Source: Cucumis sativus (taxonomy: Eukaryota > Streptophyta > Magnoliopsida > Cucurbitales > Cucurbitaceae). From it: a stretch of 64,000 nt of DNA. A program made the position numbers and the translations under genes. Position 1 is the stretch's first letter. Every line of letters begins with the position of its first letter. Under the pieces are notes generated by a model that saw only the letters and a list, made by a program, of their open reading frames with translations, did no database searches and was not told the DNA's origin. The stretch spans positions 1 through 64,000 of the forward strand of contig NW_022279520.1 in the NCBI RefSeq assembly GCF_000004075.3. Reading direction: 5' to 3'. Positions 33,116 through 44,894 of the stretch are shown here, one piece after another.

Positions 33116-36100
33116 CATTACCTCACGTTTAGACTACTGCATCAACAACATCCAAGAACATATTGATTCGTCCTTGTTGCTCAAGCAGTCTTTTTCTACA
33201 TTACTGCATTTAACTTCATGTGCAAGAATAGTTAGCTCATTTAAAGGAAGCAACTAATGGTTTGAAAACCATTTTATAATCATCTAAATAACAATAATAA
33301 TAATCATGCTTTAAAAATTTTAAAACAAGTTTGAAATCATATAAATACTTTAAAAGAAAAGATTACTTTGAAAGAAATACTCACAAATACTTAGCCTTAG
33401 AACCGAAAATCTCTTCTTCTTCTTCTTTCTCGGTCGCCTTCTCACGAAACCAAAATGGCAACACTTCAACCCTTCAAAATTTCCCAAAATCCCCCTTACT
33501 TAATGACTAAATCCAGTATTTATACTACTCTTTAACCTAGATTAGTCATCCTCAAATCCTTGTCCAATTACCAACTATTACTTAAAACTTTACACGTGTA
33601 AAATCAAGATTTATCTTAACCATGCTTAAATTCTTAATCTTACACGTTAACCCTCTGTCAAATTAGATTTAACACTTTCTCGCCAAACTTTTCTTTTTGC
33701 CTAACCATTCTACGAATAACTTTAACCACTTAACATAACTTTCAAAGGTCTTAACGCGTAACCCTTCTCGCAGACTACCTAACTTTCTCGCGAAGACTCT
33801 TTCTCTTGTGAATGTTTTAGACTTATAGGTCCTACCGCAAGTCCTTCTTTTCTCAAAACTTCATCGCAAACTAACTTCTTAATCATAAAACTTATACTTC
33901 ATATAAGATTTTATCACTTAATCCTTTATGCAGATTGTTTCAAACGTCAACTTCTTATTGTGAATTCTGCCTCCTTTTATCCAAAACAAAAATTTTAAAA
34001 CACTTAACCATATTTTCTTCTTATACTCAAATTAGAAACATGTCTCACAGTTATACATATTTTCAAGGGGAAAGATGTTCATCAGTTCATGTTGTGGCGA
34101 CAAGTACCACTCAACCGCCGATTGAAGCTGAATCTTGAGCCCTTGTTGATCACCCATGCATGTTTGTGTGAATGCAACGTTTGTTCGTGGATATGTCGTG
34201 TTAAGTTTAATTAAGCGACCTCATAGGCGACTAGAACAATATGATACAATAAATTTATTGTATCTATGCATTGCTAATTTCCTTATGATATTCATGTAAT
34301 ATAAGTTTTCCTCTCTGTCACCTAAGTGTAAGCGAGGGAGGATTTTCTGGTAAGTCTGAGGTCGAAGTTAGAGAATTGATGCTCCTATTAAATCTATTGC
34401 ACAACTAAATGTATTGGTATATTCTATATAGTGTGGATATGAACTATATATTTTATCCTAATTATATAAACTAAGGTGCAATTGGTGGTGCAAGGTGATC
34501 ATGGCGATGAGGTGCAATGGAAAGTGAACTCATATCAGAAGGTGTTGTGTATTAATATTTTGAGGCAGTACAAAACATCTATTAACTTCAAAATTAAGGT
34601 GAGAGTCCTTTTGATGCCTTCGTCATACTTGCTCGTCTCTCTAGATCCAAATACTTAAAGTAAAGCTATGGTTAGTTTGTATGCATTGCAAGTAATTGAT
34701 CCTAATGTAAGGCGAGCAATCTTTCGGTGCTTTCGCTGCACACGTTAAGATTTTTGTAACTTATGTGAAGGATGAAATTGGCGATGAGAGTGTATTGATA
34801 CAATCTCTTTGTGGTTCGCTTAGTTAAATACAGGCTCTCACTTGTCAGACGATTACTTTCAACGTGATTGTCTTTTCCCTCGAATAAACAATGTTTTGAT
34901 ATCTACGTTTTGCTAAACAAAACTTGCAAGACATACATTCCGATTCTCTAATATCAATAACATATTGCATTGCTCATAAACTAATTAAATGTATTGAAAT
35001 TGGATACCAAAATAGAGATAGGAGTGTGGTAGAAGAAATGCATTGATATTATAAACATAACTTTAGGCCTTTCGGCCATGGAACACATTTTACCACTTCA
35101 TACAATAAAACTATAAAATGTTATACAAAGAAATGAGTCAAGCCTCATAGTATGATTTCTCATACTCTTTGGCTCTGATTTTTCCCTGTTTGTTGAAGGG
35201 AAATGGGGAGGGAAGAACTCTCTCTTTTTATTCTAAGCTCTCACTTAAAACTCTTTCGAATAAGCTTGCTCTCCCAGTCCAATTTCGCACACATTGTTAT
35301 GAAGTAAATGCTTCTATATATAGGCGGAAAGTGATGTTGACAGAACATTCCACACCTCATTAATGCTTTTGATTAAAGTTGCATCAACGTCGCACCTTGT
35401 CACGTCCTGCCCCACCCCAAAAGTTGCTCCTCACAACCAAATGGAGGCATGCCACCTAGACCTTTATCGCATACTTCTCGAGAGGTAGAGCACTAAAGAT
35501 CTAGTAAGTAGAGCAACATATCTCTTTATGCACGATCTAAACACCAAACTTTTCCTTATACAAAGAAGCAAATACAACAGCTTAAGTTTTCACTAACATA
35601 TCTGTGGTATCATGTTCTCTTTTACTTTTTGTCAAGTTACAGGAAAGACACAATTAATATAGCGGAATGAGTACAAAACTTTTCTTTATTAACTCAACAC
35701 TTTTACAAGGTTTAGAGATTACAATTATAACTTCTTAAATTCTCTTGACACTGATACTTGGCTACCACTATTGCCTATTGCCTTTATCTTTCTTGGTCCA
35801 CGACCTAATGCTGCTTCTTGAGATGAATACTTATAAAAAAAATAAAAGATTTAGTTGAATGAAGGTAATAATTATATGATGAAACAATGCATCATTTCGA
35901 GTTTAAAAACATTTAATAAAATCATTGCATTATATATATTACAATAGTAGAATATTAACATATTAATTCAATAATTTAATTACTAGGACATAGTTTCTCT
36001 AGATAGAGAGTTTTTTTAGAGACCAAAATATGAAAACATCAAAATAAAACTATTATATTATCTAACTTCTAATTTTATTTATTATATGTTTACAAATTAC

Positions 36101-36245
36101 TATTAAAAAGAAACTAATTGAAACTATAAAATTAATGCACGTGTTTCTTGACTAGCTATTTTAAAGGTGAGTTTTGAAAAATATAACAAACCAGTAAAAT
36201 ATTTACAGGTTATTGAACAATTTTGGTAAAGGAAAAAGCTCACAC
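33116..36245. other. Unassigned AT-rich region; possible decayed LTR on minus strand
   Basis: No complete gene. From about 35030 to 35400 there is sequence with a minus-strand TATA box (cctatatatag, near 35316-35326) and CT-rich leader-like DNA, which could be an LTR or promoter; I saw no terminal repeat to prove it. At 35836-35725 (minus) a short open exon-like stretch reads SSQEAALGRGPRKIKAI then a further 17 residues before TAA. It resembles a last exon but I cannot name it. The remaining short open frames (33935-34138, 34476-34658) look random. Confidence 0.4.
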
Positions 36246-38478
36246 CCATGATTTAGGAGGTGTTCAAAAAATATGTAACCCGACCAACCCGGCTTATCCA
36301 ACCCAAACCATAAGGATTGGGTTGGGTTGAAAAAATGAAAAAAAATTAAACTTTGGATTGGGTAGCCGGGTTGGACTGATAGGAGAGCTATTGCATATGA
36401 GGTGTTGTGCTCATATAACTAATCTTACTGTAAATGATGGCCTGAAAGATGTGCATGATTCTATTGCTAGTGTTCTTAATGATGTGACATATGTACGATC
36501 ATCACCTAAGATAATGGTAAAATTTACAGCATTTGTGAAGCAAGAAAAAATCCAGTGTAAGACTCTTGTTCGTTTAGATGTAGCTACTATGTGGAATTCT
36601 ACCTATTTAATGCTTGAACGTACCATTAAATTTGAAAAAGCTTTCAAAATTTTAGAGGAAGAGAAAGATGACTCAGATTTTGTTAAGTATTTTGAAGAAT
36701 ATGATCGTAGAAATAAGAGATTGAGGCCTCCAAGTGTGTCTGATTGGTTTACGATAAGTGTATTTGTAGAGTTTTGAAAGTGTTTTATGAAACCACTACA
36801 AAAATAAGTGGATCTTCATATGTGACTTCTAATGTTGGCTATAAGGACATTAACAAAATTCAATTTGTTTTGAACAAATAGAGCAACAACAATTTTGTTC
36901 TTAGTTTGATGGCTATGAATATGAAAACAAAGTTCGATAAGTATTGGAGTTCACTTGAGAAGATGAATAAGTTGATTTTTGTGGCTATGGTGATTGATCC
37001 TCTGTACAAGTTAAAGTACTTGAATTATTGTCTTTCCAATGTTTATGAGAATGATGTTAAGGATGCAGTTGAGAGTGTGAAAATATATTTGTATCGTCTA
37101 TATGACTTTTACAAATCACAACAATAACCCTTCCACTCGAGGTGGTCATAGCACCGATTATCTTAAACAATCAAACAATGTTACTATGAAAGTGGACAAC
37201 GATGAAGAAGTTGAACCCATGGAGAAATTTTGAGCTTTAAGAGAAGAAGAAAGCTCAATGGAAGTGGAGAATGACCTGACGTCTTATTTGTCTGACAAGG
37301 ATGTAGTAGATAAAGATGAATTTGATATTGTGTCTTGGTGGAAAATGAATGGATACAAATATTCCATTCTATCAACAATTGTTTGAGATGTTTTAGCGGT
37401 TCCAATATCTACGGTCGCCTCTGAATCTACATTTAATGCAAGGGGAGGATTATTTATTCCTTTCGAAGTTCTTTGACTACTAGAATAGTCTAGACCTTGA
37501 TATATACACAAAATTGGATTTAAGGCGGTTTAATGTTATTAGATCTTCATCCACAACTTGAAGAGTTAGAGACTTGTGAGAATATTGAGACAGGTAATTG
37601 ATTGCTTTCTTTATCGTACATATCTAACTACTAATATGAATTATGCTAAATATATTTTTATTTACTTTTGTATGATTTGTTTTGGAGGGAACTCGTCATC
37701 TTTTATTGTTTTGGACTAATGAATTGGATTTGAGGGAAAAACATATTAATTATTATTAGTGATTTTTCTAGAATTATATGTTATTACTTACATTATATGC
37801 AATTCTTATGTATTTGTATTTTTTTCGGGTATTAAGAAGTGCGACCAAGATTGCAACAAGAACAATCTCCCAATGTCATGGTCGTGGCACACTTTGGACG
37901 TGAAGCTGTAGTTTTTTTCTTTCTTTCTTTTTATTGAACTTTGAACTTTTTAATGGATATTATTTAACTTTGAACTTTTGAATTTATTTTTCAATATTAG
38001 ACTTGTTGAACTTTCAACTTTGAACTTTTGAATGTATTTTTAGATTTTAATTGCCATTTCTATTTTGTGTGATTATTAATTTTTGTATGAACTTGAATTT
38101 TTGGATGTATTTCTAAATTTTAATGAACATTTCTATTTTTTGTGATTATTAATATTTTTATGATTTTGAACTTTTGAATGGACGTTATTGTAGACTTAGA
38201 ATTTGAAAAGAATATGAAAATTTTGTTTGAAACTTGAAAGACGATGGAAATGATAAAATTGAATTCTTACAATTACATAACCAATATAAAAATTTGAATA
38301 ATAATATAATAATAAAAAAAACCAACCCGCCCAACTCAACTCGAATTTTTTGGGTTGGGTTGAGTTTGGTTGACTCTTCAAAATTGAACCGATAGGGTTC
38401 AAATTTTGTCAACCTAGTCACTTTGGGTTGGTCCATATTTTCCCTACAACCCGGCTTGTGTACACCTCTACCGTGATT
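36246..38478 (+). mobile_element. hAT DNA transposon with 8 bp target duplication
   Basis: The ends are taggaggtgttca (36254) and, inverted, tagaggtgtaca (ending 38470), short imperfect terminal inverted repeats of hAT type, with 'aacccg' / 'cgggtt' subterminal motifs on both sides. The flanks are CCATGATT (36246-36253) and CCGTGATT (38471-38478), an 8 bp target duplication with one mismatch, as expected for hAT. Inside are decayed pieces of a hAT transposase. The 5' part of the transposase, with the BED zinc finger, is missing, so it is an internally deleted, immobile copy. The mismatch indicates some age. Confidence 0.9.
36358..37560 (+). pseudogene. Decayed hAT transposase (RNase H-like core and dimerisation tail)
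   Basis: The first open part (36358-36777) reads MRCCAHITNLTVNDGLKDVH and RLDVATMWNSTYLMLER, the central catalytic-domain blocks of plant DAYSLEEPER/RICESLEEPER-type hAT transposases. 36906-37127 gives KFDKYWSSLEKMNKLIFVAM and VIDPLYKLKYLNYC. About 37260-37500 gives the C-terminal dimerisation region (DEFDIVSWWKMNGYKY; AVPISTVASESTFNARGG). Stops and shifts separate the three parts. The N-terminal BED finger and first catalytic Asp are not present. Confidence 0.9.
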
Positions 38479-40729
38479 AATCGACCACTCATGTGAGAAA
38501 AAGAGTTTGTAATTTAAGCGATCATATAATAGAGTCTAAAGTAAAGTATCGTTAAGATATTGATACACGATTGTTTAGATTTTGTTAAACAATCATTTGA
38601 ATCTATCACATATCTATCCAGGATAGACAAAGATAGACCAATATCTAAACAATCTTAGTATATGATCTTATACCAAATCTAAACGATTTTGTACAAAAAC
38701 TAATCGATCGCGATCTTGGTACACAATCTTGTACTAAATCTAAATGATCTTGGTACACAATCTTAGTAATATTTGTACACAATCATCTAGATTTGGTAAA
38801 CAATTGTTTAGATCCATTACTTATCTATCTGGGATAGATAGTGTGATAGAAGATTGATCAATTAGATTTTGGTACACGATAATGTAGTAAAAAAATATGA
38901 AGAAAAAAAAAAAAGAAAATGAGAGATGGCAAAGAAGGAAAAAATTCTGTAAAAGAAGATGTGTTTAGATTATATTTTCAAGTGCTAATTTAAAAAATAA
39001 GTTATTTTGAAGAAAAAAATTAAAGTGTTTGGAAGCCACTCAACATAGATTTTTAAGTGTATTTTAAACTATTTTTAGGAATTTTTTTTAAAAAAAATGA
39101 GTTTCTTGAAAAACATTTTTTTTCTTAATTCAATCCAAACTGACTTGAACAAATCACGAACAAGAAGTGTGAATATGAAGAAGGAAAAATAATAATATGA
39201 AGAAGATGTGTAGATATTCATGCAAAATTCAAAACCAAGAAAGATAAATTTGCAATTTGTGAAAATACAATGATGAGTTCATAGACTTTGAAGTGTAAAT
39301 ACTTTTGAGTTTTGTTCTAAATATGTAAATTAACCTATTTTTAAATTCCACAAATTTTTTTAATACAATAAGAAAAAAGTGGGGATTATGAGTTCGCCAA
39401 CTTCTTTAAAACTACACTATTATTATACATAGTTTAGAATTTAGGAAAATTTTCAAAAATAGCAAATTTGACAAAATATTTACTACCTTATAATAAAAAA
39501 ATTAAAATTTTATCATTGATAGTCATTAATATGCATCGGTAATAGAAGTCTACCAGTGGCTATCGTTGATAAAATCTAAAATTTTACTATAACTTGTATA
39601 TATTTTAATTTATTTTGTTATTTTTCAAAATATCCTTAGATTTTACCAAATATTATGAAAGTCAACCATGTTTTTCTAATTTTCGAGTGTTTTGACAGGA
39701 ATATAGTTTGTTTTATTACTTGATAATTATTGGGACACAAAAATAACCAACTCATTAATTATATATATATATATGTTATGTTATGTTATTATAAATAGTT
39801 TAAAACCTACCATAGAGGAAATGGAATCTAAAATGTCCTATATAAAGAAGAACAAGCAAAAATAGAAAAGAAACAAAGATGACAATTAAAATGGAACAAA
39901 TATGAAAAGAAAGAGCAAATGAGTGGGAAAAGAAATAAAATGAAAACAAAAGAAAAAGAAAAGAATAATCAATAATCGTGACTTGTGAGAGATTTTTTTA
40001 TTTGTTTGATCTAAAATTCTACTAGTACATATGTTGATATAGCTATACTCATTTTGAGAATCAACAGATAATAAAAAGAAAAATGGAAAGAATAAAGGAA
40101 GAGAATAAAATGGATGGTGATATTTAATTAAGATAGGGTTCGTAATTTAAGAGTAAATCTCATATTTGTATTTGTAAAGAGGGTTAAAGCTAAATTTAAG
40201 TAAAAGACAGTGTCAATTGTAAGGGTTTGAAAAAGTAAGCACCAGCCACAACCACACCATAATGCATAATTCTATCCACAACGCGAAACCAGCCGTAAGC
40301 AGCTCTACCATTCATTTTACGCTACGCTACGCTACGACACCACCAACTCCTCAACACCATTCCCATATTCTCTTACTTACTTTTTCCCATTTTTTTTTTT
40401 AAACTTCCACGCATTTCCTACCTACAATCATGTACTTCCATTTTGGTCCTGGGATGCACCCTCTCGCTTCCACTGTTTCAATGTGTTCTTCCAATTTTAC
40501 ATCATTTCCAGCTCTACAGGAACTGAATCCCAACTTACAAGCCTTCCCATTTGCGGGAGTGTTGAAATTAGCGTCCCATTCACACTTACGCTTTGTGGGT
40601 TTAATCCCATTTTGCGTCTTCTTCACACTTGAGGGTATGTTGGATTATACACGTATCGGTTGGTTATGTTCAGTTGGGAACCAGAATGGGCTAAGCTACT
40701 CATATAACTGCATTCCCTTTTCCTCTCTC
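38479..40729. other. AT-rich spacer with degenerate short repeats
   Basis: Positions 38555-38890 contain several imperfect copies of a roughly 30-40 bp motif built on 'acaatcttgtactaaatcta' and 'catttatctatctgggataga'-like pieces. A (TA)n run lies at about 39758-39773. Positions 40325-40338 hold three copies of 'ctacg'. Open frames upstream of the lipase (40430-40783 plus, 40399-40626 minus) have no family likeness and are probably chance or leader sequence. Confidence 0.5.
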
Positions 40730-40740
40730 CATATATACCA
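40730..40740 (+). promoter_or_regulatory. TATA-like element before the lipase gene
   Basis: 'catatatacca' sits about 50 bp upstream of the ATG at 40789, after a pyrimidine-rich stretch. If used, transcription would start about 30 bp downstream, leaving a short leader. This is inference from position only. Confidence 0.4.
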
Positions 40741-40788
40741 ATCGTTAGCTTTTATTCAAATGGTGTCTTGTACAAGACATTGAGAAAC

Positions 40789-43182
40789 ATGGCTACTACC
40801 CAATTAAAAAATGGTGATGATTTCAGATACCTTGTTGTGCGCCCGGAGAAGGGTGGAATCAGGGACGTTTTCCGGTGCTGGGTTTGGCCGGATGGCGACG
40901 GTGCACGGAGATTCTTCGAGAGCTCCGATGAGGGTGTTTTTGATGCGAAGGTTTCGGAAAGCAGATGGATGGTATCAATTCTGATTCGAAAAATTATAGC
41001 GATTTTGGGGAAACCATTGGAGTGGACTGGCAATGTGGTGGAATTCACTCTCAATCTTCTGTCTGTGAATGCCAATCTTTTAGGATTGCTCTGCAATATC
41101 GTACGCGGTGCGGGTCCATATGCTTTTAAATCTCAAGTAATTTTTTCATCACATGTAGATTTTACATAATGGGCAGCATTCATTGATTGTTTGAAAAGTT
41201 CTTTTCACCACAAAAGCTTTCCCTGTTCAAAGAGTTTTTCCTTATGGTTAATGACAGATTGACAATCAAATCTTAAGAGAAAGTGAAATTTTCAATGTGG
41301 GTTTATTGACTATTTTTGCTAAATTTTCCCAATTAACACATGAAATCTCTGCATTTTCTGAATGTTCTTATTCTTAAACCACTGAATTTGCTACCATGAT
41401 GAATGAGCAGGAGATGTGGTAGTGCCACGGAGGGGCACTGAGACTTTTATCAGCACCGTTGGGCTTTTAGATGGGCGAATGGATCTATTAAATGAAGAAA
41501 AAATGCTTCAAGGAACTACTAATTTTGTTTCTGAAGAAAGAGGCTTAGGACTTGAAATGGGCAATCGGAATCTAGTGGACCTTTGCGTCATGGCTTCAAA
41601 ATTATCTTATGAGAATGAAAAGGTCATTCAAAATATCGTGCTTCGTTATTGGAAGGCAAGTTATTTCATTGCTTCTCAGCCTTCTGTTTATGTGTCATTT
41701 CAGAGTAAAAGAAATTCTGTGTCAGCTTCAGGTTACGTGATAAGATCTCTAACTTTGATCTTTAATAATGAAGCAGATGCATTTTGTGGGCTTCTACAAT
41801 TGCTGGAATGGTAAGAAGAAAACTAGCATCTTTATCATATTAGTGATAAATAATTCATATTTAGTTTCATTTAGAGCTTACTCTTTAGCCAATTGGTTGA
41901 TTGACCTAATAACTGAATTCTGTTTTCCATTTAACCTTGATGGAACTGGGTAGATTTTCAAAAGGACAACTGTACTCAGGTGTTCATATTGTGCAATAAG
42001 CCTAAAGACGCGAATTTGATATTGATTAGCTTCAGAGGCACTGAACCCTTTGATGCAGATGACTGGAGCACTGATTTTGACTACTCTTGGTACGAGATCC
42101 CAGAAGTCGGGAAAATTCACATAGGATTCTTAGAGGCTCTTGGTTTGGGCAACAGAAAAGACACCAATAGCTTCAACGGTCACCTTCAGGCAAAAACCAG
42201 TATTAGCTCCATTGCTTCAGATGTTTCTCATGGTAGTACAAGTCCATTTGGGCATACCAAATCAACAATCTCAAAGATTGATCAAAACATTGAACAGTTT
42301 GATGAAGTTACACCAGAAGTGGAGCAGTTGACTGCATACTACACGGTAAAACTTCAACTCAGGAGATTACTTATGGAGCATAAAAATGCAAAGTTTGTGG
42401 TCACTGGTCATAGTTTAGGCGGAGCACTTGCAATATTATTCCCTACAGTTCTGGTGCTGCACGAGGAAATGGAAATAATGGGTAGGCTATTGGGCGTATA
42501 TACATTTGGGCAGCCCAGGGTTGGGAACAAGCAACTGGGGCAGTTCATGGAGCCCTATTTGGTAAATCCCATTCCAAGGTACTTCAGGGTTGTATACTGC
42601 AATGACATTGTACCAAGGTTGCCTTACGACAATAAAGCTTTTTTATTTAAGCATTTTGGAGTCTGTCTATACTACGACAGCCTATTCACTGAACATGTAT
42701 GTACATTGTCCAACTCCTGTGTCCGTGTGGTTTTAGCAAGACTTTTTAATTATGAATCTGAACCATATTATGAATGAACTTCTCTCATTAAGAATAAAGT
42801 TGTATGATGTTCTATCAGTTCCGATCTTTTGATACTTAGACCCAATTTGTGGTTCTTATTCTATAAATTTGTTTTTTCTATTTGCATAATGAAGAAAGTA
42901 GATGAGGAACCGAACAAGAATTTCCTCGGGATTAGATACCTGATACCGGAATATCTCAATGCTTTTTGGGAGCTGCTCAGAAGCTTGCTGATGGGCTACA
43001 CACATGGACCTGAGTACAAGGAGGGATGGTTTTGCATATTGGCAAGGGTGATAGGACTGGCATTTCCTGGTATTTCTGCTCATAGCCTCACAAATTATAT
43101 CGATTCTGTGAGCTTGGCAAGAAGAGCCAATCCCTTTGAAGATTCCAGTGATTGTTTACTTGGCAAGGCAAGGGCAAGCTAA
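40789..43182 (+). CDS. OBL1-type triacylglycerol lipase (class 3 lipase), five exons
   Basis: Proposed exons are 40789-41107, 41411-41655, 41777-41810, 41954-42696 and 42895-43182, with all phases consistent, giving 542 residues. The product belongs to the plant lipase class 3 family related to oil body lipase 1, which hydrolyses tri- and diacylglycerols at lipid droplets. GHSLGG carries the nucleophile Ser, YCNDIVPRLPY has the likely catalytic Asp, and the His is probably in SAHSLTNYI near the C-terminus. The N-terminal hydrophobic segment (ILGKPLEWTGNVVEFTLNLL) fits membrane or droplet attachment. DADDWSTDFDYSWYEI is a family signature. A Ser-rich stretch of about 50 residues lies before the GHSLGG domain. 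Intron 2 has a GC donor (41656, AAG|GCAAGT). Intron ends were assigned by hand and the reading frame is intact. Confidence 0.88.
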
Positions 43183-44894
43183 TTCCATTCCTCCACGTGC
43201 TATAGCTTATTCCAATTAGGGATGTTTTAAGGTTAGCAGTTTCTGACCCAGACACAATTTATAAGTAGGATAATTGTTTGTCAATATATACTGGAAATAA
43301 TGTTATTATATATAGGGTTGTCTTGTTCCTAATTACCTACCCTGTATTACTGTAGTTGAAAGAACAATACTAATCTTGATTACCAAATCTTTTTGTCTTT
43401 CATATATATTGCCAAGTCGAGAAGACAAACGGTAGACTGACTCAGTTGAAGACAAAAGATTGCGTCCTTAAAAAAGAAAAAAACAAAAAACAAAATAAAA
43501 CTTTCTTTACAATCAATAGTTAAGTGGGATTGGATCAGATAAGATTTCGAGTTATATAAATATAAATATTGGTGGCACTTTCCCTTAGTTGATTGTGATT
43601 GTTTCATTAGAATATATTCTATTTAGCTAAGCTAAAAAGTGATAGATGTTAAAGATCCTACACAGAAACATCTTCCACCTTAGATTTTGTTCCGAGTGTG
43701 GAACAGTTTTTCTTTCTATCTTTTGCATCCTACTTTTCTAGATAATGCTCACTCCATGGGTAGTTTTGCTCCATTTTGTACATTTTCTAGAAAACTGGGG
43801 CTGCTTATTTAAATAATAAATACTACCAATTCCTTATTCAGCTCAGAAGCCTTACCCGTGCTACTCCCCCTCGTTCTCCACAAATGATTCTCTTTGTACT
43901 ATATTAGGCCTCAGCATCGTTTGTTAATCATTTACCAAGATTCCAGAGTGTTATCATCATTACATTATTCCATGGAGATACATTATATAGGTTGGAGTTT
44001 GGTGGTGGTGGGGGGACTACAATTATTTGGGACAAGAGATGTGTTCAATTAAGAGATATCATTCAATAAGACAATACATCATCATGACCTTTGTAGAATT
44101 TGGTATAAATCATTTCATAATATTTCTCCATTACTTTGCAGGAAAAAAAAACTCACAATGTTCGACTTATATGTTACTCTTTCCAAGATTAGTTCTAAGT
44201 TATGCCTTTCCTCGAAAGGATAATGCTACAGAGTTGCAAGTGGGGATGGATATCCATGCATTTTTCTTATAAAAAGAAAATTCATACCCTTGTAATGAAA
44301 CGGCTCTTCTTTTAACTAACTAGCTTCTTTCATATTAGAATCCGGTGGTGATGAGTAATTTAATCGGTTGGTTAGGAAGAAAACCAAGAGGAACAATAAA
44401 AGAAAGAGCTTACAATTAATGAATATAGATTACAGCTCTCAAGTTTATGATAAACAAGTTAAAGAGGAAGATGACAAAAGAAGAGAAAAGATCAACTGTC
44501 AAGCCACAAAAAGATTACAGTACAGTTCAACTAATGAAACCAAACACCATTTAAAGACAAACCATTTGTGTGAGTCCTCTAATGTTTGCAGGTTCCAACG
44601 AACTGAAGCAATGTGGGTTTCAGAACCAATGCAAATGCAAAAGTTCAGCTTGCAGTAAATTTCCATGACCAAACGTTCTCCGAGTGTTAATCATCTGATT
44701 AGCAATGCATAAATAATAATGAGCTCAGAATTAACAAACAAATGTTTACTTTGTACAGCAGACCAATAAACCAGAAGCAATCATAGGGCATGTGTTTGAT
44801 AAACGTGAAACAAGAAAGATGATGTTACCAAAAATACAGTAAATTTAGAAAACGAGATGGACGAGTCCAGCTTGTATGTGGATTCAAGAAGTAA
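43183..44894. other. Intergenic spacer between lipase and CAX genes
   Basis: The spacer holds the 3' ends of two convergent genes. No coding likeness was found in the short open frames (43380-43607, 44027-44272, 44368-44658). There are several A-rich and T-rich runs. Poly-A signals for both genes probably lie near 43270-43400 and 44700-44890, but none stands out. Confidence 0.5.

Noticed and set aside
40430..40783. 117-residue open frame just upstream of the lipase
   Set aside because: It ends six bases before the lipase ATG, has no domain likeness and overlaps an equally open antisense frame; probably promoter or leader DNA.
42805..42815. 'gttctatcag' in lipase intron 4, matching the chromovirus LTR end
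   Set aside because: Only ten bases are shared and no LTR sequence precedes it; treated as chance.
44368..44658. Lysine-rich 96-residue open frame in the lipase-CAX spacer
   Set aside because: AT-rich codon use, no domain and no splice or promoter context; could not be supported as a gene.
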